From Actinomycetota bacterium (GTDB taxonomy: Bacteria; Actinomycetota; Acidimicrobiia; Acidimicrobiales; Ilumatobacteraceae), in contig JAQCGT010000004.1 of the NCBI GenBank assembly GCA_027730505.1, forward strand, positions 1-52,257: a stretch of DNA of 52,257 bases, in the 5' to 3' direction. The notes beneath the pieces were generated by a model, which was not told the origin of the DNA, did no database searches, and saw only the letters and a list, made by a program, of their open reading frames with translations. How positions within the stretch are numbered: position 1 is the first letter of the stretch; each line of letters opens with the position of its first letter. Shown here in pieces: positions 29,954-38,979 of this stretch. Both the position numbers and the translations under genes were made by a program.

Positions 29954-30237
29954 CCGATCTCGAGACGATGCCGGTCGAGACCATTCCCGAGACCGAACAG
30001 GTTCCCCAAACGGGCGAACCCGAGGTGGCGCACATCGTCAAGGTCGATCCCGGTGAATCAGCCACCGCCAAAGTGCTCGAGGCGCGAATCGAGGGCACAC
30101 CGCTCGAAGCACTCTGCGGACACGTCTGGGTGCCCTCGCGTGATCCGAAACAACTTCCGGTCTGTCAGCAATGCAAGGAGATCTACGAGATGTTCAAGAT
30201 CTTCAACGACGGGCTGCGCGACACCCCGAACGACTGA
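29950..30237 (+). CDS. DUF3039 family protein
   Basis: VEARIEGTPLEALCGHVWVPSRDPKQLPVCQQCKEIYEM-type pattern; start overlaps the M20 stop. Confidence 0.85.
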   Translation: MTDLETMPVETIPETEQVPQTGEPEVAHIVKVDPGESATAKVLEARIEGTPLEALCGHVWVPSRDPKQLPVCQQCKEIYEMFKIFNDGLRDTPND

Positions 30238-30254
30238 ATCGAGGCACGGTCACC

Positions 30255-30278
30255 AAAAAATTTCACCCCTACGGGGTG
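30255..30278 (-). terminator. Rho-independent-like terminator (minus strand)
   Basis: CACCCC-tac-GGGGTG hairpin (30264-30278) followed on the minus strand by AAATTTTTT. Confidence 0.5.
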
Positions 30279-30341
30279 CTGAGGCCTGGGCCCTTCTTGG
30301 GGTTGCAGGGCCCCGGATTCGGTGCTTATCCATGAAAGGGC

Positions 30342-30584
30342 ATGAGCACCAGAACTGCCAGATCCCGATCATCACGACCCAGACGAAAAGCATCAGCCAG
30401 GGGGGTCGGTCAGCGCCCACCGTTCATATGGACTTGCCCGGCCTGCGGGCAGCGTGTGACCACCTTCGTCACCATCACTGCTGCGCCGACCTGCTCGGCT
30501 CACGCCGGTGGTGGCCGTCAGATGGTCGCCGAGCGCACAACATTCACCGCTTCTCAAGAGAAGCGTCGACCGAGTGGCGAGTAG
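30342..30584 (+). CDS. Small zinc-ribbon-like protein
   Basis: RPPFIWTCPACGQRVTTFVTITAAPTCSAHAGGGRQMVAE (CxxC...C..H). Overlaps the 3' end of the convergent glycosyltransferase gene by about 31 nt. Confidence 0.5.
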   Translation: MSTRTARSRSSRPRRKASARGVGQRPPFIWTCPACGQRVTTFVTITAAPTCSAHAGGGRQMVAERTTFTASQEKRRPSGE

Positions 30585-31270
30585 CGCACGATGCACCAGA
30601 ACGCACGCACCCCATCCCTCCAGCCGATCTTCTTGCCATCGGCGTAGGTGCGGCCGTTGTAGGAGATGCCAACCTCAAACACCCGGTGCCCGGCGGCTGC
30701 AACCTTCGCCGTCACCTCAGGCTCGAAGCCGAAACGATCCTCTTCAACCTCAATCGCTTGGATCACCTCACGTCGAAATGCCTTGTAGCAAGTCTCCATG
30801 TCGGTGAGGTTCAAGTCGGTGAACATGTTCGACACGAGGGTGAGCAACTTGTTGCCCATTGAGTGCCAAAAGAACAGCACCCGATGCGCATCACCACCGG
30901 CGAAGCGACTGCCATAGACCACATCGGCTCGGCCGTCGACCAGCGGGACGATCACCTTCGGATACTCGGCCGGGTCGTACTCGAGATCGGCATCTTGCAC
31001 GATCACGAAATCCAACGTCGCTTCGGCGAATCCGGTGCGCAGCGCAGCACCCTTGCCCATGTTGCGAGGCTGGAGCACCACCCGAACCCGATCGTCGGCG
31101 AGCTCCGCCAACACATCTCGTGTTCCATCCACCGAACCATCGTCGACGATCACCAACTCGCCGACCTCAGGCCGCTGCAACACCGCCGCAACACAGTCAG
31201 CCACAGTCGTGACCTCGTTGTAACACGGCATCACCACGCTCAGGCATCGATCGGGAATGGCGACTGACAC
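30554..31270 (-). CDS. Family 2 glycosyltransferase (DPM/DPG-synthase-like)
   Basis: LSVVMPCYNEVTTVADCVAAVLQ, LVIVDDGSVDGTRDVL, FVIVQDADLEYDPAEYPKVI. Confidence 0.93.
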   Translation of the reverse strand: MSVAIPDRCLSVVMPCYNEVTTVADCVAAVLQRPEVGELVIVDDGSVDGTRDVLAELADDRVRVVLQPRNMGKGAALRTGFAEATLDFVIVQDADLEYDPAEYPKVIVPLVDGRADVVYGSRFAGGDAHRVLFFWHSMGNKLLTLVSNMFTDLNLTDMETCYKAFRREVIQAIEVEEDRFGFEPEVTAKVAAAGHRVFEVGISYNGRTYADGKKIGWRDGVRAFWCIVRYSPLGRRFS

Positions 31271-31345
31271 GGCTCCGAAGGCTATCCCGGAGACCCGGCC
31301 GGCCGCCGTGGAATCCGCCCATGATGATTGGCTAGCGTCGGCGGC

Positions 31346-32716
31346 ATGGCCGAGCGAGTTCCCAACAAGATCCTCCTTTCAGAAGACGAGATGCCCACAC
31401 AGTGGTACAACATCGTCCCCGACCTGCCGGCACCCCCACCGCCACCGCTGCATCCGGGCACCCTCGAACCGGCCGGCCCGGACGACTTCGCGCCGCTGTT
31501 CCCGATGGCGCTCATCGAGCAAGAAGTCTCTCCCGAGCGCTACATCGACATTCCCGGCGGCGTGCTCGACATATACCGGGTCTGGCGCCCGAGCCCGCTG
31601 TTTCGCGCTCATCGACTCGAGCAACTCCTCGACACCCCCGCCCGTATCTACTACAAGTACGAAGGCGTCAGCCCGGCGGGATCACACAAGCCGAACACTG
31701 CAGTACCGCAGGCCTACTACAACAATGCGGAAGGCATCACGAAGCTCACCACCGAGACGGGAGCTGGACAGTGGGGGTCATCGCTCGCCTTCGCCACCGC
31801 CCAATATGGGATGGAGTGCGAGGTCTGGCAGGTGGCGGCGTCGTATCGTTCGAAGCCATATCGCCGCACGATGATGGAGGTGTGGGGAGCAACAGTTCAC
31901 CCGAGCCCGTCCGCTGTCACAGAGTACGGGCGATCACTGCTGTCTGCCGACCCTGACCACCCGGGCAGTCTCGGCATTGCAATCTCTGAAGCTGTGGCAA
32001 TGGCTGTGGCCGACCCCAACACCCGCTACGCCCTCGGCAGCGTGCTCAACCACGTGCTGATGCATCAGACGATCATCGGCGAAGAGGCCCTGCTGCAGCT
32101 GGCGAAAGTCGGAGAGACCCCTGACGTGCTCGTCGGTTGCACAGGAGGAGGGTCCAACTTCGGCGGTCTCGCCTTCCCATTCCTGCGTGAGAAGATGGCC
32201 GGACGGATGAATCCGACCATCCGATGCGTTGAACCGGCCGCATGCCCAAGCCTCACCAAGGGCGAGTACCGCTACGACTTCGGTGACTCCGCTGGCATGA
32301 CGCCGCTCATGAAGATGCACACCCTTGGGCACAACTTCATTCCCGACCCGATCCACGCTGGCGGCCTTCGTTATCACGGCATGTCCCCCCTGGTCAGTCA
32401 TATCTACGAGCTTGGACTTGCCGAGGCGATTGCCATCCCGCAGATCGAGTGCTTCACAGCGGCGCTGCAGTTCGCCCGCACCGAAGGCATCGTGCCCGCA
32501 CCTGAGCCGACGCACGCCATCGCAGCAGCCGTCCGCGAGGCACTGGCCTGTCGCGAGTCGGGCGAGGAGCGCGTCATCCTCACGGCGCTCTGTGGACATG
32601 GCCATCTCGATCTGGCCGCCTATGAGAAGTTCCTCGCCGGCGAAATCGTCGACTACGACCTGAGTGATGAGGCGATCGCCACCGCTATGGCTGAAGTCCC
32701 GGTGATCAACAGCTGA
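31346..32716 (+). CDS. trpB: TrpB2-type tryptophan synthase beta-like PLP enzyme
   Basis: [71 protein letters not shown]. Confidence 0.93.
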   Translation: MAERVPNKILLSEDEMPTQWYNIVPDLPAPPPPPLHPGTLEPAGPDDFAPLFPMALIEQEVSPERYIDIPGGVLDIYRVWRPSPLFRAHRLEQLLDTPARIYYKYEGVSPAGSHKPNTAVPQAYYNNAEGITKLTTETGAGQWGSSLAFATAQYGMECEVWQVAASYRSKPYRRTMMEVWGATVHPSPSAVTEYGRSLLSADPDHPGSLGIAISEAVAMAVADPNTRYALGSVLNHVLMHQTIIGEEALLQLAKVGETPDVLVGCTGGGSNFGGLAFPFLREKMAGRMNPTIRCVEPAACPSLTKGEYRYDFGDSAGMTPLMKMHTLGHNFIPDPIHAGGLRYHGMSPLVSHIYELGLAEAIAIPQIECFTAALQFARTEGIVPAPEPTHAIAAAVREALACRESGEERVILTALCGHGHLDLAAYEKFLAGEIVDYDLSDEAIATAMAEVPVINS

Positions 32717-32726
32717 TCGTCAATCG

Positions 32727-35700
32727 TCACCGGAAGTTACGGCTTCGGGATCGACCCGGGGCGGCGAGGGGCTGGAGATGTTCGGCCACGATGTTGACCA
32801 CTCCTTCTGACCGCTCCAACCTCCCACGCACGACCAACGCCGGAGCCGAACGCGCCACGTGACGAAAGCGTGTCCAACATCCGGTCGACACCACCACGTT
32901 GATCAATCCGGTCTCGTCCTCGAGGTTCATGAAGGTCGTCCCACGAGCTGTCATCGGTCGCTGACGATGGGTGACCACACCAGCGACCACCACAGTTCGA
33001 TCGGCCTCATGCTCGCCGAGCCGTGAGGCCGTCACCACCCCCAAGCGATCGAGTTCTGACCGGAGGAACGACGTGGGGTGCCCGTCGGGGGACACGCCTG
33101 TCGACCACAGATCAGCGACCGCCTCCTCGACCGGGGTCATCCCCGGGAGTCGTGGGGTCGATATCTCATCAGCCATACCCGGAATAGTCCCCGGTCGCGA
33201 ACGAGCCGCTGCTCCCGCCATCCAGAGCGCCTCACGTCGCCCGAGCCCACAACTCTCCTCAAAGGCCCCCGCCGTGGCGAGTGCTTCGAGATGGGCCACC
33301 GTCACCTCCGGCACACGGCGCACGAGATCTTCAGGGGATGCGTACGGACCCGACGCGTCTCGCTCAGCCACGATCCGATCAGCAAGATCGCGACCCACCT
33401 GACGTACCGGTGCAAGGCCCAGTCGGATTGCTGAGCCATTGTCGATGAGGGTCGCTCCGGCCTGAGACGAATTGAGGTCAACCGTGCGGACTTCGACACC
33501 GTGCCGTCGAGCATCACGCACAAGCGTGTGGGGTGACCAGAACCCCATCGGCTGAGCGTTCAACAGAGCCGCACAGAACGCCGCCGGCTCGTGGTGCTTG
33601 ATCCATGCCGATGCGTACACGAGGTAGGCGAACGAGACCGAGTGCGACTCGGGAAAGCCGTAGTTCGCGAAGGCTTTCATCTTCATGTAGATCTCATCGG
33701 CGATGCCGCCGGTGATACCCCGGGATGCCATCCCGTCGTAGAAGCGACTGCGTAGACGCTCCATGCGAGCCGCCGACCGCTTCGACCCCATCGCCTGTCG
33801 CAGTTCGTCGGCCTCCGCCGCCGAGAACCCGGCGACGTCGATCGCCATCTGCATGAGTTGCTCTTGGAACAGCGGCACTCCGAGGGTCTTGCTGAGAGAG
33901 TTCTCAAGCAGCGGATGCAGATACGTGACTGGTTCGAGACCGTTGCGGCGGCGGATGTACGGATGCACCGAGCCGCCTTGGATCGGCCCGGGCCTGATCA
34001 AGGCCACCTCGACCACCAGGTCGTAGAAGCGCCGTGGCCGCAGTCGTGGCAGGGTCGCCATCTGGGCACGCGATTCGACTTGGAAGACTCCGACGGTGTC
34101 GGCGCGACAAAGCATCGCGTAGACCTCATCTTCTTGAGGCAGCGTTGCCAGGTCGATCTGATACCCCCGGTGTTCTGCAACGAGGTCGACCGCGTTGTGA
34201 AGCGCCGACAGCATGCCGAGGCCGAGCAGATCGAACTTCACAAGGCCCGCAGCGGCACAGTCGTCTTTGTCCCATTGCAGCACCGAACGGCCGTCAGCAC
34301 GGGCCCACTCGACCGGACACACCTCGATGACCGGACGATCACAGATCACCATGCCGCCCGAATGCACCCCGAGATGACGGGGGGCGTCCTCCAGACGTGC
34401 TGCGAGTTCCACCACCTGATCGGGGATGGCTCCTTGCGAACGCTCTGCGTTGCGCTCCACCCCGGACCAGCGCTCGACATGGCGTGACCATGCATCCTGA
34501 CGACCCGGATCGTGCCCGAGCGCCCGGGCCGCATCTCTGATCGCCGACCGGGCCCGATAGGTGATGACGTTGGCAACCTGGGCCGTGTGATGGCGGCCAT
34601 AGCGCGCGTAGACGTACTGGATGACCTCCTCACGCCGCCCCGATTCGATGTCGAGGTCGATGTCGGGCGGACCGTCGCGATGTGGTGACAAAAACCGCTC
34701 GAAGAGCAATCCGAGCGACACTGCATCGGCGGCGGTGATCCCGAGTGCGTAGCAGACGGCCGAGTTCGCTGCGCTTCCCCGCCCCTGGCAGTAGATGTCG
34801 TGGCGGCGGCAGAACTCGACGATGTCCCAGACCACGAGGAAGTAGCCGGCGAAGCCGAGTTGTTCGATGAGTGCGAGTTCACGGTCGATGGTCGTCCATG
34901 CCCGCGATCGCAGCGTCATGTCCTCGCCGATGCCAGGTCGTTCGCCATAGCGACGCCGCGCCCCGTCAGCGGTAAGCGAACGCAGATACCCCATCTCGTC
35001 GAGACCGTCCGGGCAGGGATACGGAGGGAGTGCCGGCGCCACCAGCGACAGGTCGAATGCAGCCGATCGAGCCACGTCGACAGTGCGTTCGAGCACGCCT
35101 GGGTATCGCTCGAACCGTCGCCGCTGCTCGGCCCCAGACCTCAGGTGTGCGCCCCCATTCGAGGCCATCTGGGATCGGGCCGCTTCAAGCGAACGGCGCA
35201 CACCGAGTGCTTGCACCGCCATCGCCAGATCGGCCTCTGCAGGAGTTGCATGGGTGATGGCATTAGCAGCCACGCAGCCCACCCCGACGCGGTGGGCCAG
35301 CTCGACAAGGGCATCGTTACGGTGATGGTCGATGGGATCACCGTGGTCCCAGAGTTCGACAAGGACGCGGTCACGACCAAAGCGATCGACGAGACGTTCC
35401 AGTTCGCGTCGGGCTGCCGTCGGACCCTCAGCGCACAGCGCTGCGGGGACCAACCCCGCAGCATCGCCGGTGAGTACCCATGTCACTCCGCTGACCTCAG
35501 TGCCGAGGCGATCCAGATCGTGGCCCGGCGCCCCCTTCGATCCAGCGAGAAGACCGATCGACAGACCCCGTGCGAGGCGGGCGTACCCTCCGGGCCCATC
35601 GGCCAAAAGCACCACCCGATCCCCCGGTGTGGTGCCGATCGGTGCGAGACCGGTGACCTCAGCCCCGAAGACGGTCGGCACGCCCAGGGTGCGGGCTGCT

Positions 35701-36050
35701 TCGGCGAAGCGAACGACACCGTGGAAACCGTCACGGTCGGTGATCGCCAGCGCCTCAAGACCCAGACGAGCAGCTTCTGTTACGAGGGCCTCGGGATGCG
35801 ATGCCCCTTCGAGGAACGAGAAGTTGGATCGAGTGTGAAGCTCGGCATAGGGGACCCGCGTCGCTGGCGCAGACCTGTTCGCCACCGGGGGCTCGAAGGG
35901 TTGCCGACGTCGGCTCCACGCCGGGGCATCGCCACCGGCGTTCCATGCCGGTGAGCCCGGTGCACGACCGTCGCGCCCAGGTGATAGATCCCGGCCGGAC
36001 AGCCGAGCCTCAAGCTCGTTCCAGGTCCACTGAGGATTGGTGAATCCCAT
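32727..36050 (-). CDS. dnaE2: Error-prone DNA polymerase III alpha subunit DnaE2
   Basis: PHP N-terminus YAELHTRSNFSFLEGASHPEALV, CQGRGSAANSAVCYALGIT, PDIDLDIESGRREEVIQYVYARYGRHH, C-terminal OB domain. The ImuAB-associated context and length fit DnaE2. Confidence 0.94.
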   Translation of the reverse strand: MGFTNPQWTWNELEARLSGRDLSPGRDGRAPGSPAWNAGGDAPAWSRRRQPFEPPVANRSAPATRVPYAELHTRSNFSFLEGASHPEALVTEAARLGLEALAITDRDGFHGVVRFAEAARTLGVPTVFGAEVTGLAPIGTTPGDRVVLLADGPGGYARLARGLSIGLLAGSKGAPGHDLDRLGTEVSGVTWVLTGDAAGLVPAALCAEGPTAARRELERLVDRFGRDRVLVELWDHGDPIDHHRNDALVELAHRVGVGCVAANAITHATPAEADLAMAVQALGVRRSLEAARSQMASNGGAHLRSGAEQRRRFERYPGVLERTVDVARSAAFDLSLVAPALPPYPCPDGLDEMGYLRSLTADGARRRYGERPGIGEDMTLRSRAWTTIDRELALIEQLGFAGYFLVVWDIVEFCRRHDIYCQGRGSAANSAVCYALGITAADAVSLGLLFERFLSPHRDGPPDIDLDIESGRREEVIQYVYARYGRHHTAQVANVITYRARSAIRDAARALGHDPGRQDAWSRHVERWSGVERNAERSQGAIPDQVVELAARLEDAPRHLGVHSGGMVICDRPVIEVCPVEWARADGRSVLQWDKDDCAAAGLVKFDLLGLGMLSALHNAVDLVAEHRGYQIDLATLPQEDEVYAMLCRADTVGVFQVESRAQMATLPRLRPRRFYDLVVEVALIRPGPIQGGSVHPYIRRRNGLEPVTYLHPLLENSLSKTLGVPLFQEQLMQMAIDVAGFSAAEADELRQAMGSKRSAARMERLRSRFYDGMASRGITGGIADEIYMKMKAFANYGFPESHSVSFAYLVYASAWIKHHEPAAFCAALLNAQPMGFWSPHTLVRDARRHGVEVRTVDLNSSQAGATLIDNGSAIRLGLAPVRQVGRDLADRIVAERDASGPYASPEDLVRRVPEVTVAHLEALATAGAFEESCGLGRREALWMAGAAARSRPGTIPGMADEISTPRLPGMTPVEEAVADLWSTGVSPDGHPTSFLRSELDRLGVVTASRLGEHEADRTVVVAGVVTHRQRPMTARGTTFMNLEDETGLINVVVSTGCWTRFRHVARSAPALVVRGRLERSEGVVNIVAEHLQPLAAPGRSRSRNFR

Positions 36051-36060
36051 GAACGCGAGT

Positions 36061-36078
36061 ATCGAACATATGTTCGAT
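36061..36078. promoter_or_regulatory. LexA/SOS box upstream of dnaE2
   Basis: ATCGAACATATGTTCGAT, a perfect 18-bp palindrome matching the actinobacterial/Gram-positive SOS box core CGAACnnnnGTTCG, 11 bp from the dnaE2 start. Confidence 0.85.
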
Positions 36079-36091
36079 CAGCGCAAGTGCA

Positions 36092-36649
36092 TCATCGCTG
36101 CGACAACCGGGAGAGCAACGCCGCCAGACGCGGATCGCCCGCCTGGCGAATCGCTGCCTGCCAGTCGAACCAGGCGACCGCTTGGCTCTCATCAGCAGGC
36201 GGAGCAGGGTCGGCATCTCCCCCCTCCACCAGATACCGCAGGTCGAGATGGGTGTGCCCGCGACCCCCGGCGTGCACATCGACATGGAGCAGATCGGGCC
36301 CGTCGGCCGCGAACGACACGACGAGGCCGGTCTCCTCAGCCGCCTCCCTGAGTGCCGCATCCCACGGATTCTCTCCCGGATCGACGTGCCCGCCCGGCTG
36401 CAACCACATGCCGAGACGCCGATGTTCGAGCAACACCGTTCCGCGCGGTCCGATCACGATCGCCGAACCGGTGATGTGCACTGGGTCATCACGCTGGTCG
36501 AAGGGATCGGCGCCACGGGCGAGTAACCGGTCGACCTCGAGGTCGAAAAGCATCATCGAGCGCTCTTCATCAGCATCGGCCGGGGTGTGCGCTGCCAACT
36601 GAGCGCGAACGAGTTCGATCCGTTCCGTCGGCGAGCGTCGGGCAGCCAT
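36092..36649 (-). CDS. NUDIX hydrolase
   Basis: Complete Nudix box GGHVDPGENPWDAALREAAEETGL (Gx5Ex7REUxEExGU). Alternative start at 36679 overlaps the imuB stop. Confidence 0.93.
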   Translation of the reverse strand: MAARRSPTERIELVRAQLAAHTPADADEERSMMLFDLEVDRLLARGADPFDQRDDPVHITGSAIVIGPRGTVLLEHRRLGMWLQPGGHVDPGENPWDAALREAAEETGLVVSFAADGPDLLHVDVHAGGRGHTHLDLRYLVEGGDADPAPPADESQAVAWFDWQAAIRQAGDPRLAALLSRLSQR

Positions 36650-36671
36650 GACGTGACCGTACCGGGGGGCC

Positions 36672-38237
36672 TCAGTCATAGCTCCCCATCAGCGACCAGC
36701 ACCGCTGCTCGACGGCGAGGAGGTGCGCCCGACCATCGTCGAGCACCACCTGGAGGCGGGCCATGCGACGGCGATGACGCTGATCCCACCAACGTTCGAG
36801 AAGAGGCCACGGCCCCGCCCAGAACACCACCTGGTGGCGGCTCCCTCCGATCACGACGATGGCTGGTTCAGCGTTGACCTCACCTCGACCCGACACCGAC
36901 ACCGGCTGCCCGGAACGATCGAGTACCTCGACCAGCACTGCGTCCACCGGCACCACGGTCGGGGTCGGATGGGCCACGCTCCCGGGCCACACCGGAGCCG
37001 GATACCCGCGTGCCGAGTCATCGAGATCTGCCGTCGACGCCGGTACCCAGGAGCACCGCTCACCGGGCAGCCGACCTCCTGCGGTCACAGGCACCCGAAC
37101 CGACTCGTCACCACAGATCGCTGCCAGCCGAGCCACAGCGCGATTAGCCGCTGAGTCCGCAGCGGTGATCCCACCCCAGAAGCCGTCTTGGCGCCCGACA
37201 TCGGCACGCACCCCGACGACACGGAGCCGCACCAGGACAATCCCCGCGGTGATCGACCCGCCACCTGCCGCCCACGAGTCGAGCTGCCAACGCCCTCGAT
37301 CGACGAGCGCAGCGGCACTGAAACCCTCGGATCGGTACCAATGACGCTCGGTCCACTCGGAGTGCTCCGTCTCGGCGCTGATCACCGCCGACGTGCACGA
37401 CAGCCCCGATCCGCTCAGTTGTTCCACCAGTTCCGAGGCCATTTCGCGGATGGCGAACACTGCCGGGGACACCGTGGTCAGTGGATCGTCAAACCGCCGT
37501 TCGAACTCTGGAAGCGAACCCGGATCGACCGCTGCCAAAGGGCGATCGTCGAGACCGGTTGCAATCCGGTGAGCCCTGGAACCCTCTGTGCCGAACCGTG
37601 CCAGCACCCCGCCGGGTTCGAGAGCGGCGAGCGCGCCGACCGTGGTGATGCCAAGACGATCGAACAGGTCAACGGTCTCGGCCGAGAGGAGTCCGACTTC
37701 GTGAAGACAGCCGATTGGCAATGGAGCAAGAAACGATGGGGATCCGCCCATGGGGACGATCAACGGAGCGTCCACGGCGCGACCGGCAGCCACTGACGAG
37801 ACGGTGGGCCCATCGGCGACACCGATCGCCACGCCTGTCGATGATGGATGAGCGGCGATGGCTTCGGCAACAGCGGCGACGACCCCACCCTCGCCACCGA
37901 GTCGTCGCGTCGGACCACGCATGTCGAAACGGAGTTCGCCGGGGCGATCGACCTCGATACGCGGAACCACGGCATCGGTGATCGCTGCGATGAGTGGTTC
38001 GAAGGCTCGAACCTCGGCAAGGGGATCCCGTTCCAACACGTCAGCCGTCGGGCAAGCGCGAACAGCCATCCGACGACGATCACCGACATTGACACCATGG
38101 GCGCGCGCCTCGGCAGATGCTGCGACTACCCGGCCACGATCGATCACCACCACGGGCTCCCTGTCGGGAGCGACCGCCACCACCGGCCAGTCAGGAATCG
38201 CCAAGGTGAGGGTCCGGACCATGCCCGACGAGGTCAC
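36672..38237 (-). CDS. imuB: ImuB-like Y-family polymerase homologue
   Basis: LTLAIPDWPVVAVAPDREPVVVIDRGRVVAASAEARAHGVNVGDRRRMAVRACPTADVLERDP, LLSAETVDLFDRLGITTVGALAALEPGGVLARFGTEG. Confidence 0.92.
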   Translation of the reverse strand: MTSSGMVRTLTLAIPDWPVVAVAPDREPVVVIDRGRVVAASAEARAHGVNVGDRRRMAVRACPTADVLERDPLAEVRAFEPLIAAITDAVVPRIEVDRPGELRFDMRGPTRRLGGEGGVVAAVAEAIAAHPSSTGVAIGVADGPTVSSVAAGRAVDAPLIVPMGGSPSFLAPLPIGCLHEVGLLSAETVDLFDRLGITTVGALAALEPGGVLARFGTEGSRAHRIATGLDDRPLAAVDPGSLPEFERRFDDPLTTVSPAVFAIREMASELVEQLSGSGLSCTSAVISAETEHSEWTERHWYRSEGFSAAALVDRGRWQLDSWAAGGGSITAGIVLVRLRVVGVRADVGRQDGFWGGITAADSAANRAVARLAAICGDESVRVPVTAGGRLPGERCSWVPASTADLDDSARGYPAPVWPGSVAHPTPTVVPVDAVLVEVLDRSGQPVSVSGRGEVNAEPAIVVIGGSRHQVVFWAGPWPLLERWWDQRHRRRMARLQVVLDDGRAHLLAVEQRCWSLMGSYD

Positions 38238-38899
38238 ACCGTCCGCAACCGGGGTTCCGGTGCGCTCACCTCCTCGATGGGCCCAGGGCCTCCCGACGTG
38301 GCGGGAAGATGAAGATCGCAGGTGATCGGTCGTGGCGTCCGTCGCCCCGAGCGTTCAACACGAACGCGACGCGACACCAATCGGCCGGTGCCGCGGCCGA
38401 TTCCCGTCCAGATCGGGTCCACCGTCGAGAACACCAGATCACCTGACCTCGACTCGTTGCCGACGACGACCACCACCGCCTCGCGGGAGCGAATGCGCTG
38501 GGCGACGCGTCGAGCCAATTGCTCCGACATCGACCTCGCGCCGATGATGATCAACTCGAATCCATCGAGGGCGGCACCCACGGCTTCAGCCGTCGATGAC
38601 CCCGCTGACACCGACACCACGCGATGCGGGGGAACTCCAGCCTCAGCCAATGCCTCAGCGGGAAGATCCTCGAGATCGATGATGGCCAACCAGCACCCAC
38701 CACTCACCGCCGCTGCGGCGATGGCCAGCGCAAGGGAACGGGCCGCCGGGCCGCAGCACGAGATGACGCGACCCCTGACCAAGCCGCTCTCGGGAAACAA
38801 CGATGACAACGCAGGCACGACCGGCAGGACGTGATCAGCCGAAACCAGATCGGCAGCGGAGCGGAGTGCAACCGCGTGTGTGTCAGCGACAGCGACCAT
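38234..38899 (-). CDS. ImuA'-like RecA-fold protein
   Basis: Upstream of and overlapping imuB; LFPESGLVRGRVISCCGPAARSLALAIAAAAVSGGCWLAIIDLEDLPAEALAEAGV. Walker A is degenerate (no GKT). Confidence 0.8.
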   Translation of the reverse strand: MVAVADTHAVALRSAADLVSADHVLPVVPALSSLFPESGLVRGRVISCCGPAARSLALAIAAAAVSGGCWLAIIDLEDLPAEALAEAGVPPHRVVSVSAGSSTAEAVGAALDGFELIIIGARSMSEQLARRVAQRIRSREAVVVVVGNESRSGDLVFSTVDPIWTGIGRGTGRLVSRRVRVERSGRRTPRPITCDLHLPATSGGPGPIEEVSAPEPRLRTV

Positions 38900-38911
38900 A
38901 CGGTCATGGTA

Positions 38912-38927
38912 GCGAACAGGTGTTCGA
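38912..38927. promoter_or_regulatory. LexA/SOS box between imuA' and the divergent S51-like gene
   Basis: GCGAACAGGTGTTCGA; core CGAAC-AGGT-GTTCG (38913-38926) is a perfect inverted repeat, 13 bp upstream of the imuA' start. Confidence 0.8.
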
Positions 38928-38979
38928 TCATCACGAGCCGGCCTACGCATTGCGCGCACGCCCGGGCCAAACTGGACTC

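Noticed and set aside
34800-35954. 384-aa plus-strand ORF antisense to dnaE2
   Set aside because: Antisense of the conserved PHP/polymerase region; no recognisable motifs.
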